Source: Nocardioides panzhihuensis (GTDB taxonomy: Bacteria > Actinomycetota > Actinomycetes > Propionibacteriales > Nocardioidaceae). Taken from it: a DNA stretch of 64,000 nt. The stretch covers positions 5,295,501 to 5,359,500 of the forward strand of contig NZ_JACBZR010000001.1 of the NCBI RefSeq assembly GCF_013408335.1. Direction: 5' to 3'. A program made the translations under genes and the position numbers. A model generated the notes under the pieces. That model made no database searches, had not been told where the DNA came from, and saw only the letters and a list, made by a program, of their open reading frames with translations. Shown here piece by piece: positions 33,943 through 43,926 of the stretch (the stretch's first letter is position 1; every line of letters starts with the position of its first letter).

Positions 33943-34506
33943 ATGTCTGAGGCCCGGGATCGACTGCTCAGTACGGCAAGTCGGCTCTTCTACACCGAGG
34001 GTCTGCACTCGGTGGGCGTGGATCGTGTGATCGCCGAGGCGCAGGTCACGCGGGCGACGCTCTATCGCCATTTCCGGAGCAAGGACGAGCTCGTCGTGAC
34101 GTACCTGACGCAGGCCGACGAGGCGATCCGGGCGCGCGTCGATGACGCCCGGGCGGGGGTTGAGGATCCCGACGACCTCATCCGGACCATCGGCCGGTCG
34201 ATCGCCGCGGACATCCAGAGCGAGGGATTCCGAGGTTGTGCGTTCCTCAACGCGGCGGCCGAATACCCGGACCCGGCGCACATGGTCCACCAAGCTGTGC
34301 TCGAGCACCGGCGGTGGTTCCTGGCGACGGTCACCGAGCTCTTCTCGCAGACGGGAAAGCCGGATTCGGAGTTCGCAGGCCGCCACTTCGTGATGCTGCG
34401 CGACGGCGCCATGGCCGCCGGTTGTCTGACCGCTCCAGGACCCGTCTGCGAGACGTTCCTGCGTGGGCTCGAGGGGCTGCTCGCCTACCGCAGCGGGCTG
34501 AGGTAG
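33943..34506 (+). CDS. TetR family transcriptional regulator
   Basis: A 187-residue regulator. The HTH (about 5-50) is RLFYTEGLHSVGVDRVIAEA then QVTRATLYRHFRSKDEL. The C-terminal domain contains GCAFLNAAAEYPDP and PVCETFLRGLEGLLAYRS, a pattern seen in TetR proteins responding to reactive or redox-active compounds. ATG at 33943 is chosen because AGGGGG lies seven bases upstream; ATG at 33937 is too close to it. The divergent operon encodes the oxidoreductase, so a redox-stress or xenobiotic response is plausible. Confidence 0.9.
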   Translation: MSEARDRLLSTASRLFYTEGLHSVGVDRVIAEAQVTRATLYRHFRSKDELVVTYLTQADEAIRARVDDARAGVEDPDDLIRTIGRSIAADIQSEGFRGCAFLNAAAEYPDPAHMVHQAVLEHRRWFLATVTELFSQTGKPDSEFAGRHFVMLRDGAMAAGCLTAPGPVCETFLRGLEGLLAYRSGLR

Positions 34507-34519
34507 GCGAGCAGCTGCG

Positions 34520-35452
34520 TCACGCGATGCCGTTGTCGGCCAGGAACTCCTTGGCGACCGTGGCGGGGTCGGTCTTGTCGACCTGCACCTCGGCGAGCGC
34601 GTCGGTGAGGTTCTCGGTGGTCAGCGCCTCGGAGACCGAGTTGAGGGCGGACTCGGCGTCGTCGGTGAGGACCTCCGAACGGATCAGCGGCACCACGTTC
34701 TGGGCGAGGAAGAGGTTCTTCGGGTCTTCCAGGACGACCCAGTCGTTGGTCGGGATCGCGGAGTCGGTGGTGAACACGTTGGCGACGTCGACGTCACCCT
34801 TCTTCAGTGCCGCGATGGTCAGCGGGCCGCCGGGATCGGTCGGGGTGAGCTCCTTGAAGGTGACGCCGTAGACCTTCTCGAGACCGGGTACGCCCTGGGC
34901 GCGCTTCTTGAACTCCGGGCTGGCGCCGAGAGAGAGGTCCTTGGCGACCGGCGCGAGATCCTCGATGCTGCTCAGGGAGTACTTCCCGGCCGTCTCCTTG
35001 GTGACCGTCAACGAGTCCTTGTCCTCGGCGGCCGACTGCGGAAGCGTCTGGCTGCCCTCCGGGAGTACGTCCTGGAGCGCGGTGTAGACGTCGTCGGGCG
35101 CGGAGACGCCCTCCGGCATGTCGCCCTCGGTCAGATAGGAGAGCAGACCGCCGTTGTACTCGGGCAGCAGGTCGATGTCACCGCTCTTGAAGGCCTCCAT
35201 GTAGACCTCGCGCGAGCCGATGTTGGGCTTGGTCTCGACCTCGACGCCCTCGGCCTCGAGAGCCTGGGCGTACATCTCCATCAGCAGTTCGCTCTCGGGG
35301 AAGTTGGCGGAGCCGACGACGATCGTGCCGGCGTCCGAGTCGGATCCGGAGTCGGAGCCGGAGTCGAGCGGGTCGCCGCCACAGGCGGTCAGGGTGCCTG
35401 CGACGGCGATCGTCGCGAGCAGGTACGCGGTGGTACGGGTACGGCGGGACAT
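34520..35452 (-). CDS. Osmoprotectant ABC transporter substrate-binding lipoprotein
   Basis: A 310-residue lipoprotein. The signal peptide ends in TLTACGG with the lipobox Cys, followed by a Ser/Asp-rich linker. The OpuAC-type domain has IVVGSANFPESELLMEMYAQ, SGDIDLLPEYNGGLLSYL and DPGGPLTIAALKKGDVDVA. It captures glycine betaine, choline or a related quaternary amine outside the cell for the import system encoded upstream. ATG at 35452 has GAGAGG upstream. It is the last gene of the four-gene operon. Confidence 0.92.
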   Translation of the reverse strand: MSRRTRTTAYLLATIAVAGTLTACGGDPLDSGSDSGSDSDAGTIVVGSANFPESELLMEMYAQALEAEGVEVETKPNIGSREVYMEAFKSGDIDLLPEYNGGLLSYLTEGDMPEGVSAPDDVYTALQDVLPEGSQTLPQSAAEDKDSLTVTKETAGKYSLSSIEDLAPVAKDLSLGASPEFKKRAQGVPGLEKVYGVTFKELTPTDPGGPLTIAALKKGDVDVANVFTTDSAIPTNDWVVLEDPKNLFLAQNVVPLIRSEVLTDDAESALNSVSEALTTENLTDALAEVQVDKTDPATVAKEFLADNGIA

Positions 35453-35481
35453 CGGGATACCTCTCGGTTCTGCTGGATTGT

Positions 35482-36195
35482 TCAGCCGGCGGGTTCGGGC
35501 TTGGGCTCGGGACGGACGGTGGTGGGTCGGTTGTCGGCTCCGCGGCCGCCGACCCCTGGTGAGACGAGCAGCCGCTGTGTCCCCGCGAGCGCGAGGTCGA
35601 TCACGACCGCGAGCACGGCGATCACGATCGCGCCGGCCACCACCTGGTCGTAATCGAGCGTCGCCAGCCCGTCGAAGAGATAGCGGCCGAGGCCGCCGAG
35701 GCCGGCGTACGCAGCGATCGTCGCGGTCGAGATCACCTGGAGGGTGGCGTTGCGCAGGCCACCGATGATGATCGGCAGCGCGATCGGGACCTCGACGCGC
35801 CAGGCGATCTGGGGCTCGGTCATGCCGACACCTCGCGCTGCGTCGACGGTCTCGTCGGCGACGGACCGGACCCCGGCGTACGTGGTGGCGAGGATGGGCG
35901 GGATCGCGAGCACGACCAGGGCGATCGTGACCGGGACCAGTCCGATCCCGACGACCGCGAGCGCGAGCATGAGCACGCCCAGGGTCGGCAGCGCGCGACC
36001 CGCGTTGCCGAGGTTGATGGCGAGCAGCGCACCACGCCCGGTGTGGCCGATCAGCAGGCCGATCGGGAACGCGATCACGGCCGCGATCAACAGGGCGAGG
36101 GCGGTGTAGCCGAGGTGCTCGAGGATGCGCTGCGGGAACCCTTCGGGGTTGCTCAGCGACCAGTTGGCGGCGTCGAGCAGGTAGTCGAGACTCAT
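35482..36195 (-). CDS. Osmoprotectant ABC transporter permease 1
   Basis: A membrane permease of 237 residues with about five to six helices. LGNAGRALPTLGVLMLAL is the typical betaine-permease helix, and the coupling loop is DAARGVGMTEPQIAWRVEVP (EAA motif). The C-terminus is a Pro/Arg-rich tail. ATG at 36195 overlaps the stop of the upstream permease by four bases (ATGA), so the two are translationally coupled. Confidence 0.9.
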   Translation of the reverse strand: MSLDYLLDAANWSLSNPEGFPQRILEHLGYTALALLIAAVIAFPIGLLIGHTGRGALLAINLGNAGRALPTLGVLMLALAVVGIGLVPVTIALVVLAIPPILATTYAGVRSVADETVDAARGVGMTEPQIAWRVEVPIALPIIIGGLRNATLQVISTATIAAYAGLGGLGRYLFDGLATLDYDQVVAGAIVIAVLAVVIDLALAGTQRLLVSPGVGGRGADNRPTTVRPEPKPEPAG

Positions 36196-36848
36196 CGCGA
36201 ACCCGCTCTCGCCCAAGGGGTGAGCCGGCGTTGGACCCCGACGATGAAGACGTCGGCGACGACCGCGAGCGCGACCGAGAGGACCAGTCCGATGACGATC
36301 GGTGGCAGGTAGAAGCCGAGCTGGAATCCTCGGGTGAAGAGCTGGCCGAGACCACCGATGCCGATCAGGGCGGCGACGCTGACCATGCTCACGTTGGCCA
36401 CCGTCGCGACCCGGAGTCCGGTCAGGATCACCGGCATCGCCAGCGGCAGCTGGACGGTGAACCAGCGGCGTACGGGCCGATAGCCCATCGCGGAGGCCGC
36501 TTGGAGGACGGTCGGGTCGACGGCGTCGAGGCCGTCGGCGGTCGTGCGGACGAGCAGAGCGAGCGAGTAGAGCGTGAGCGCGATGACCACGTTGAGCGGG
36601 TCGAGGACGCTGGTGCCGAGGATGCCCGGGAGCAGCAGGAGCAGGGCCAGCGACGGGACCGTGTAGATCACGCTTCCGGCGGTGAGCGCCACGTGGCGCA
36701 CCGGGCCGTAGCGTTGGACCAGAGCACCCAGCGGCAGCGCGAGGACGAACGCGATCGTCACGGGCAACAGGGCGAGCCAGATGTGCTGGACGAGTGCGGT
36801 GAGAACGTCGTCACCGTTGGTGCGGAGATAGCTCCACAGGTCGCTCAC
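36192..36848 (-). CDS. Osmoprotectant ABC transporter permease 2
   Basis: A membrane permease of 218 residues, GTG start at 36848 after a GGGGGTGG ribosome site. YTVPSLALLLLLPGILG and QAASAMGYRPVRRWFTVQLP (EAA motif) mark the family. The in-frame extension back to TTG 36935 reads polar, low-complexity sequence from an intergenic repeat-like stretch, so the shorter start is preferred. It pairs with permease 1 to form the heterodimeric channel. Confidence 0.9.
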   Translation of the reverse strand: MSDLWSYLRTNGDDVLTALVQHIWLALLPVTIAFVLALPLGALVQRYGPVRHVALTAGSVIYTVPSLALLLLLPGILGTSVLDPLNVVIALTLYSLALLVRTTADGLDAVDPTVLQAASAMGYRPVRRWFTVQLPLAMPVILTGLRVATVANVSMVSVAALIGIGGLGQLFTRGFQLGFYLPPIVIGLVLSVALAVVADVFIVGVQRRLTPWARAGSR

Positions 36849-36927
36849 GTCGCCACCCCCGTAGCGCGGGCGCGAGTGTACGGACGCGGCGGCGTGATGA
36901 TTGTCCGGTTCGCTCGCTTGCGCTCGC

Positions 36928-37995
<1,068 letters not shown>

Positions 37996-38219
37996 CGCTC
38001 CTGTCTGTCGCTCTCCACCTGCGGACGCCGTTTCACAAGATCTTCAGCCTGCCAGATCAGGGGAAGGAACAGAAGATATTAAACAGATAGGCAAAGTCGC
38101 GTTAGTTGCCCGTGACCGGGCTTGATGCCTGAATGTGCCACATGCGTCCCGCCCATCCGGGCAACCTGGATCCCGCGTCCGCGATGTCGCAGCGAGATGC
38201 GCGTCACGGATGACATGCT

Positions 38220-38768
38220 TCAGTCGTCCAGCGGACGCAGCTCGTCGGCATAGGAGATCGAGACACGGCGCATCACGCCGTCCTCGCTGATCGCGTACTG
38301 ACCCATCCGCCACAGCGGCGGCGAGTAGGCATGGATCGAGACGGAACCGTCGGCCGCGCCGCTCATCCGGTGGATGTGGTCGGGTCCGAAGCCGAAGCTT
38401 CGTCCCGCGCCGACCTCCCGCTGTACCGGCACGCTGCCGAACCTCGGCTGCTGCTCGTAGACCGATCCGTGGGTGACCGCGACCGCACCCGAGGAGATGT
38501 CGTGGTCGTGCCAGCCGGTGTCGTCGACGGTGTTCCAGCACAGCAGCCAGACGTCGATGTCCTTGTCGCGGTAGAGCGAGACGTAGTGGCGACTGCCGGT
38601 GTCGTGGCGGACCAGATGCCCCCACCGCTCGGGGTGTGCGGCGAGCTCGTCGACCCACGTGCGGAGCTCGGCGGGAGTGAGCGCGCGTCCCGGCAGGCCG
38701 GGCAGATCAGCGGCGCTCAGAACCGTGTCGACGATGGGCTCCGTCACGGTCGGTTCGGCGATGGTCAT
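38220..38768 (-). CDS. Cysteine dioxygenase family protein
   Basis: A cupin enzyme of 182 residues that oxidises cysteine to cysteine sulfinate using Fe(II) and O2. The metal ligands are in TGWHDHDISSGAVAV (His, His), with the third in GPDHIHRMSG. The C-terminal part has HAYSPPLWRMGQYA. A preceding DLPGLPGRALTPAELRTW segment is usual in actinobacterial members. ATG at 38768 overlaps the stop of the amidohydrolase gene by four bases. Related thiols may also be substrates. Confidence 0.88.
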   Translation of the reverse strand: MTIAEPTVTEPIVDTVLSAADLPGLPGRALTPAELRTWVDELAAHPERWGHLVRHDTGSRHYVSLYRDKDIDVWLLCWNTVDDTGWHDHDISSGAVAVTHGSVYEQQPRFGSVPVQREVGAGRSFGFGPDHIHRMSGAADGSVSIHAYSPPLWRMGQYAISEDGVMRRVSISYADELRPLDD

Positions 38769-39664
38769 CGGTCTCCTCCGGTGAGCAGATGGTGTGGGTT
38801 GGCGACGAAGATCGCCCTGGTCAGGGCGTCGCCGAGGCCGGGATCGGTCGGCTCGGCGTACGGCCGGTCCGAGCCGTTCACGAGCGGATCGACCCCGACC
38901 ACGCGCGATATCGCGTCGATCGCCTGCGTGCCGTAGGACGAGGTCTCGTAGTAGACGTGCCGGTCGATCGCGCCTAGCCGACCTCCGCGCTGGGCGAGGC
39001 GCTCGTGGTGGAGCGGCGCCAGACCGGCCAGCCCCACGAACGCGATCCGCAGCGTCGGCAGCAGCGACCTGCCCGCGACGTGCCAGGCGTGCCAGGCGGC
39101 ACTCTGCTGGGCGACGTACGAGGTCAGGGCGGGCCACCACCCGGGCAGTGCATCTGTGTGGCCGGCCGCGGCGCTCGCGGGTCCCGGGTGCACGAGGACA
39201 GGCAGGCCGGCCTGCTGGGCCGTCGTGAGCATCGGAGCGAGGGCTTCGAGCGCGGCCGGAGTCGCCAGCGCGGTCGCCGGCACCTGGAGACCGTGGACGT
39301 GGTCGTGCTCGAGAGTCGTCGCGAGCCTGCCGAGGTCAGGCTCGTCGAGCCCCGGCGCGGCCCACAGGCCGTACTCGGCAGGCAGGTCGTCGGCGAAGCC
39401 GTGCCAGGCTTCCAGCAGCGGGAGCGCCTGGTCGGCGGGGAGGGACTCGATCCCCAGCGGGCTGGAGAGGGACAGCAGTACGAGGCCGTCCTCCTGCTCC
39501 GCTCGGCGGGTGAGGTCGTGGTCTGCGGGGTCGACGGAGTAGGGCGGCTCGCCGTCGAGGTGGAGCACCCAGCCGTCGAGATACGGCCGCTGCTGCCGGC
39601 GGCGCAGCTCCTCGACCAGCGCCGGCGGCCACAGATGCTGGTGGACATCGACAGGACGCTGCAT
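38765..39664 (-). CDS. Amidohydrolase family protein
   Basis: A TIM-barrel metal-dependent hydrolase of about 299 residues. The N-terminal metal motif is VDVHQHLWPP (HxH), a mid-protein His is in VLVHPGPA, and the C-terminal Asp is in LVNGSDRPYAEP. The pattern fits the amidohydrolase_2 group, which includes decarboxylases and lactonases for aromatic or dicarboxylic acids. ATG at 39664 is preferred over the TTG at 39676. It is translationally coupled to the cysteine dioxygenase gene, so a role in thiol or sulfur metabolism is possible, but the substrate is unknown. Confidence 0.8.
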   Translation of the reverse strand: MQRPVDVHQHLWPPALVEELRRRQQRPYLDGWVLHLDGEPPYSVDPADHDLTRRAEQEDGLVLLSLSSPLGIESLPADQALPLLEAWHGFADDLPAEYGLWAAPGLDEPDLGRLATTLEHDHVHGLQVPATALATPAALEALAPMLTTAQQAGLPVLVHPGPASAAAGHTDALPGWWPALTSYVAQQSAAWHAWHVAGRSLLPTLRIAFVGLAGLAPLHHERLAQRGGRLGAIDRHVYYETSSYGTQAIDAISRVVGVDPLVNGSDRPYAEPTDPGLGDALTRAIFVANPHHLLTGGDR

Positions 39665-39729
39665 GCGGTAAGTCAATATGTTTAGTCGAGATTAAGCAAG
39701 CCTGCCCGGCCGTGAGGCACCATGGCTGG

Positions 39730-40746
39730 ATGACCGATACGAACACCCAGATCCTGCTCCGCGCCCGCCCGGTCGGCGAGCCGACCCCCGAGGACTTCTC
39801 GATCGTCACCTCCGAGGTGCCCACGCCCGAGGAGGGAGAGGTGCTGCTGCGTACGCAGTTCCTCTCGCTCGACCCCTACATGCGTGGACGGATGAGTGAC
39901 GCGCCGTCGTACGCCGCACCGACCGCCCTGGGCGACGTGCTGCCCGGCGCCACGGTCGCCGAGGTCGTCGAGTCGCGCGATCCGTCGCGACAGGCGGGCG
40001 ATGTCGTGCTGACGTACGGAGGCTGGCAGTCCTACTCGACCGCGCCTGCGGCGCACACCCGCCAGCTCGACCCGGCCGTCGCTCCGGTCTCGACCGCGCT
40101 GGGGGTGCTGGGGATGCCGGGGTTCACGGCGTACGCGGGGTTGACGCAGATCGGCCGGCCGCAGCCCGGCGAGACCGTCGTGGTGGCCGCGGCGACCGGA
40201 CCCGTCGGTGCCACCGTCGGACAGATCGCGAAGATCCTCGGCTGCCGTGCGGTGGGGATCGCCGGCGGCCCGGAGAAGGTCGCGCACCTGACCGAGCTCG
40301 GCTTCGACGCCGCCCTGGACCACCGCGCGCCCGACTTCAAGGAGCAGCTGAAGGCGGCGGTGCCCGACGGGATCGACGTCTACTTCGAGAACGTCGGTGG
40401 GCATGTGTGGAACGCGGTCCTGCCACGGCTCAACAAGTTCGCTCGGGTGCCGGTCTGCGGCATCGTCGCGCACTACAACGACACCGCCGCTCCCGAGGGG
40501 CCCGACCGGGCGCCCGGGCTGATGCGGCACGTGCTCAACAAGTCGCTGCTGATCAGGGGTTTCATCCAGACCGAGTTCGTCCGCGACCACGAACCGGCCT
40601 TCCTCGCCGAGGCAGCCGGCTGGCTGGCCGACGGCAGGCTCCGCTACCGCGAGGACATCACCGAGGGCCTCGAGAACGCACCTGCCGCGTTCAACCGGAT
40701 GCTCCGGGGTCAGAACTTCGGCAAGACGGTGATCAAGGTCAGCTGA
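39730..40746 (+). CDS. NADP-dependent oxidoreductase, zinc-free MDR family
   Basis: A medium-chain reductase of 338 residues. FLSLDPYMRGRMSDAPSY is the signature of the prostaglandin reductase/leukotriene B4 12-hydroxydehydrogenase/CurA group. The cofactor motif is VVVAAATGPVGATVGQIAK, and YFENVGGHVWNAVLPRLN follows. It reduces alpha,beta-unsaturated ketones or aldehydes with NADPH and probably detoxifies reactive carbonyls. ATG at 39730 is the only start with matching N-terminus. It stands alone and is convergent with the transglycosylase gene. Confidence 0.92.
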   Translation: MTDTNTQILLRARPVGEPTPEDFSIVTSEVPTPEEGEVLLRTQFLSLDPYMRGRMSDAPSYAAPTALGDVLPGATVAEVVESRDPSRQAGDVVLTYGGWQSYSTAPAAHTRQLDPAVAPVSTALGVLGMPGFTAYAGLTQIGRPQPGETVVVAAATGPVGATVGQIAKILGCRAVGIAGGPEKVAHLTELGFDAALDHRAPDFKEQLKAAVPDGIDVYFENVGGHVWNAVLPRLNKFARVPVCGIVAHYNDTAAPEGPDRAPGLMRHVLNKSLLIRGFIQTEFVRDHEPAFLAEAAGWLADGRLRYREDITEGLENAPAAFNRMLRGQNFGKTVIKVS

Positions 40747-40752
40747 TCCGGC

Positions 40753-42162
40753 TCACTCCGACGACGAAGCGGAGGGGCCTGCCTCGTCGGAAGGTGCCGT
40801 CTCGGCGCCTTCCGACGACTCCGCGTCGTTGTCCGGCGTCGGCTTTGGCAGCTTGCCCACCCACTCCGGGTTGTCCTGCGGGTTGTCATGAAGGTCCCGC
40901 ACGTAGTCCTCGGCTGCCTCCAAGGTGGGAACCGTGCCGTCGAAGTGGTCGACGCAGTCGTTGACCACCGAGGTGTAGGTCTCTTCTTCCGGCTTGAGGC
41001 CTGGGTAGGTGTTGGCGACGGCCTCTTCGCATCGGCTCTCGACCGTGGGCTCCGGATCCGGCTCCTCGGACGTGGGCGGGTCCGTGGGAGTCGGGGTCGG
41101 AGTGGGCGTCGGCGTGGGCGTCGGAGTGGGGGTCGGCTTCGTCGTTCCGTCCCCTGACCCGCCATTGCCGGTGTCCGGGTCGTCGGTGTCCGCAGGCTTG
41201 CTCGGAGCAGGCGCGGGGGTCGGCGTAGGAGCCGGCGGCTTGGGAGCGGCCTTGGTCTCCGACTTCGGCGCCGGCGCGACGGTGTTCGAGGTGCGCGGCA
41301 GCGGGGACGCGGTGGGCCTCATCGACGACGGCGACCCGCCGTCCACGTTCGGCGAGCCGGGGAACTCCCCGTTGCGGTACTGGCCGGCGATCTTCAGCAC
41401 TGCCTCGACGTACGTGTCGCTCTGGTTGTATCGGTAGACCGCGGCGTTGGCGCCGGAAGGGGTGCTGACGTCATCGGTGCCGGCACACAGGAACGCCGCC
41501 GTGGCGACGGTGGCATCGTCGATGTCCTGCGGGTCGCGGCGGTTGTCGCCGTCACCGTCGGCGCCGGCGTAGGTCCAGGTGGAGGGGATGAACTGCATCG
41601 GGCCGACCGCGTGGTCATAGACCGTGTCGCGGTCGTAGAGGCCGTTGTCGGTGTCGTGGATCGCCGCGTAGTTGCCGGCGCCGTTGAGCTGCGGGCCGAT
41701 GATCGCGGGGACGGCGAGGCCGTGGGCGTTGAGCTCGCTGCCGTCGAAGCGGCCGTGGTTGCTCTCGACCATGCCGATCGCGGCGACCAGCGCCCAGTCG
41801 AGGCGGCAGGTGGCGTCGGCGTCGTTGAGCACGGTCGACGAGCGCTGGTAAGCAGCCAGGGCGACCGGCGGGATCGACAGCTCCTCGGCGTTGGCGGCCA
41901 GCTTCACCGCGTCGGTCGGTGTCAGGTTCTTCACGCCACCCAGACCGCCGGAGATGCCAAGGGGGTCCTGCAGGGTGCCCGGGTCGGGCAGCTCGGGTTG
42001 CTGATGGCCGGTGTCGAGGCTTCCCTCGTTCGGGGCCAGGAAGGCGAAGGCAGCGGTCAGCGCGACGGCGGCAACGGCCCGAGGCCCGATGCTGGTCAGC
42101 GCCGCAGTGCTGATGCTTCTGGCCGAGCTTCTTCCCGGCTTTCGGCGGGCTGCTTTGGTCAC
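40753..42162 (-). CDS. Lytic transglycosylase-like protein with Thr-Pro-rich C-terminal region
   Basis: A 469-residue cell-wall protein. An N-terminal basic segment and hydrophobic helix (AVAAVALTAAFAFLA) act as signal peptide or anchor. The catalytic domain (about 80-270) has ALVAAIGMVESNHGRFDG with the catalytic Glu and HAVGPMQFIPSTWTYAGAD, the MltB/SLT-type pattern. A Pro/Thr linker (about 300-390) is followed by a charged tail. It cleaves peptidoglycan glycan strands. GTG start at 42162. The C-terminal 80 residues contain ESRCEEAVANTYPGLKPEEE, an unrecognised small domain with Cys pairs. Confidence 0.85.
   Translation of the reverse strand: MTKAARRKPGRSSARSISTAALTSIGPRAVAAVALTAAFAFLAPNEGSLDTGHQQPELPDPGTLQDPLGISGGLGGVKNLTPTDAVKLAANAEELSIPPVALAAYQRSSTVLNDADATCRLDWALVAAIGMVESNHGRFDGSELNAHGLAVPAIIGPQLNGAGNYAAIHDTDNGLYDRDTVYDHAVGPMQFIPSTWTYAGADGDGDNRRDPQDIDDATVATAAFLCAGTDDVSTPSGANAAVYRYNQSDTYVEAVLKIAGQYRNGEFPGSPNVDGGSPSSMRPTASPLPRTSNTVAPAPKSETKAAPKPPAPTPTPAPAPSKPADTDDPDTGNGGSGDGTTKPTPTPTPTPTPTPTPTPTDPPTSEEPDPEPTVESRCEEAVANTYPGLKPEEETYTSVVNDCVDHFDGTVPTLEAAEDYVRDLHDNPQDNPEWVGKLPKPTPDNDAESSEGAETAPSDEAGPSASSSE
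41084..41140. repeat. Thr-Pro codon repeat (hexamer microsatellite)
   Basis: A run of GTCGGN/GTGGGN hexamers encodes about nine Thr-Pro dipeptides on the minus strand inside the transglycosylase gene. Such tracts span the wall and may vary in length between strains. Confidence 0.8.
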
Positions 42163-42353
42163 GCCTGTCTCACCTCTTCCACGCGTGGGGTACGTGTCGT
42201 GCCTGAGCCTACCCACGTATTCCGGGTTTGATGCCGGTCAATCGGAAATCAATCCCCACGATGAGGAACGTCAACGGTCGGGCAACCTGACGTTGGGCTG
42301 GTGTTTCCCGCTTCGCCGCGTGGTCTCATCCTGCGCATGTCAGCGTGGAGGAC

Positions 42354-43124
42354 ATGACTGAACGGACGCGTCTGTGGATGGTTCCGCTGGTCGCGGCCGC
42401 GGGTTGGGGCGTCGGATTCCTGCCGCAGATCGTCCAGCCGCAGCCGCTCCTGCTCGCCCCGATGGTCGCCGAGCTGGTCTCGTTCACGCTGCTCGCCGCG
42501 GCGCTCGGCGGGCTCGCGGCCGGGCTGCGTCCGGACCGCCGGCTGCTCAGCGCGGCCCTCGCCGGCGTCGGCGTCGTGGGCGCGGCGTACCTCGGCCTGG
42601 CGTTCGCTGCGGGGCCGGCGGCGACCAACCCGTCGACGGCGACCCAGCTGATCGCCGTCGCCGCGATCACGACGGCCGCCGGTCTGACCGCCGGGATCGC
42701 CGCCAGCCTCGGGCCGTACGTCCTGCGGGCGCCGATGCTGGCCGCACCGGCCGTCTGCGTACCCCTCTGGCTCGACGGGATGCTCTCCGGCGACCTGCCG
42801 TCGTCGGTCATCGACGCGCTGCTCGCGGCTTCGCTGGTGACCGTGCTGGTGGCCTCGGTACGCCGCGCCGTCGACGTCGTCGCCTGGGTGCCCGCCTGGA
42901 TCCTCGGCTGGGCGATGCAGACCCTGCTGACGGTGCTGGTCGCCATCGGCGTACTCATCCAGGAGGGCCGCTCTGTCGACGCCGGTCTGCTCTCCTCGCA
43001 CCTGGTCTACTTCCACGAGCGCTGGAACGAGCCCGCGGTGCACTATCCGGCCGGATGGGCGCTCGCCGGCGTCCTGGCACTGGCGTTGGTGGCGTGGCGG
43101 CTGCGTGACAACCTTCGGGTGTGA
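42354..43124 (+). CDS. Hypothetical polytopic membrane protein
   Basis: A 256-residue protein with about eight hydrophobic helices, beginning MTERTRLWMVPLVAAAGWG and ending with a basic tail RLRDNLRV. Long helices are at about 7-25, 35-58, 62-85, 96-120, 125-140, 160-180, 190-210 and 235-250. I do not recognise the family. ATG at 42354 has GGAGGA upstream; a GTG nine bases earlier is possible. It overlaps the SDR gene start by four bases and so is likely co-translated with it. Confidence 0.7.
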   Translation: MTERTRLWMVPLVAAAGWGVGFLPQIVQPQPLLLAPMVAELVSFTLLAAALGGLAAGLRPDRRLLSAALAGVGVVGAAYLGLAFAAGPAATNPSTATQLIAVAAITTAAGLTAGIAASLGPYVLRAPMLAAPAVCVPLWLDGMLSGDLPSSVIDALLAASLVTVLVASVRRAVDVVAWVPAWILGWAMQTLLTVLVAIGVLIQEGRSVDAGLLSSHLVYFHERWNEPAVHYPAGWALAGVLALALVAWRLRDNLRV

Positions 43125-43849
43125 AAGATAGATCTCTGAGCACCCTCATCACCGGAGGCACCCGCGGAATCGGCGCCGCCGTCGCTCGTCGGCTGGCCGC
43201 CGACGGCCGCTCGCTCGTGCTCGGCTACCTGTCCGACGAATCTTCTGCCGTCGCGACGCGTGACGAGGTGCGGGCGCTCGGGGTCTCCTGCGAGATCGTC
43301 CAGGCCGACATCACCACCGACCGCGGGATCGCCGACCTGTTCGAGGCCGCCGGCCCGATCACGGGTGTGGTCAACAACGCAGGCGCGACCTACCGCTACG
43401 CGCCCCTGGCCGAGACACCGGCGGACGAGATCCGGAAGACGTACGCCGTCAACCTGGTCGGCCCCACGCTGGTCGCTCGGGCGGCGGTGTCGGCGCTCGC
43501 CGAGGGTGGGGTCATCGTCAACATCTCCTCCGGCGCCGCGACCCTGGGGTCGCCGGGAGAGTACGTCCACTACGCCGCCGCCAAGGCCGGCATCGACGCG
43601 CTCACCAAGGGCCTCGGGCTGGAGGTCGCGGGTCAGGGGATCCGGGTGGTTGCGGTCGCGCCCGGCCTCACCGAGACCGACATGCACGCCAACACCGGCG
43701 ACCCCGGGCGGATCACGCGGATGGCACCCCAGATCCCGCTCGGCCGGGCGTCCTCACCCGACGAGGTCGCCGAGGCGGTCGCCTGGCTGATGAGCGACAA
43801 GGCCGGGTACGTCACCGCGACGACGCTGCGGGTGACCGGCGGGCGCTGA
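43121..43849 (+). CDS. SDR family oxidoreductase
   Basis: A classical SDR of 242 residues. The cofactor loop is LITGGTRGIGAAVARRL, the NNAG motif is GVVNNAGATYRYAPLAET, the Ser is in NISSGAATLGSP, and YVHYAAAKAGIDALTKG has the catalytic residues. A short C-terminal end lies at VTATTLRVTGGR. The start is GTG within the GTGA overlap with the membrane protein gene. Substrate unknown; it resembles FabG-like reductases of actinobacteria. Confidence 0.9.
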   Translation: MKDRSLSTLITGGTRGIGAAVARRLAADGRSLVLGYLSDESSAVATRDEVRALGVSCEIVQADITTDRGIADLFEAAGPITGVVNNAGATYRYAPLAETPADEIRKTYAVNLVGPTLVARAAVSALAEGGVIVNISSGAATLGSPGEYVHYAAAKAGIDALTKGLGLEVAGQGIRVVAVAPGLTETDMHANTGDPGRITRMAPQIPLGRASSPDEVAEAVAWLMSDKAGYVTATTLRVTGGR

Positions 43850-43926
43850 TGTCTCCGCGCTGATGTCCCGCGCCGATGTCTCCGCGCTGATGTCACAGCC
43901 TGGCGGCGTACGTCGTCTTGGATGGC

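Noticed and set aside
38130..38180. CCGGGCAACC segment resembling a SAM riboswitch core
   Set aside because: The rest of the consensus is missing, and the strand with the motif has no gene start downstream.
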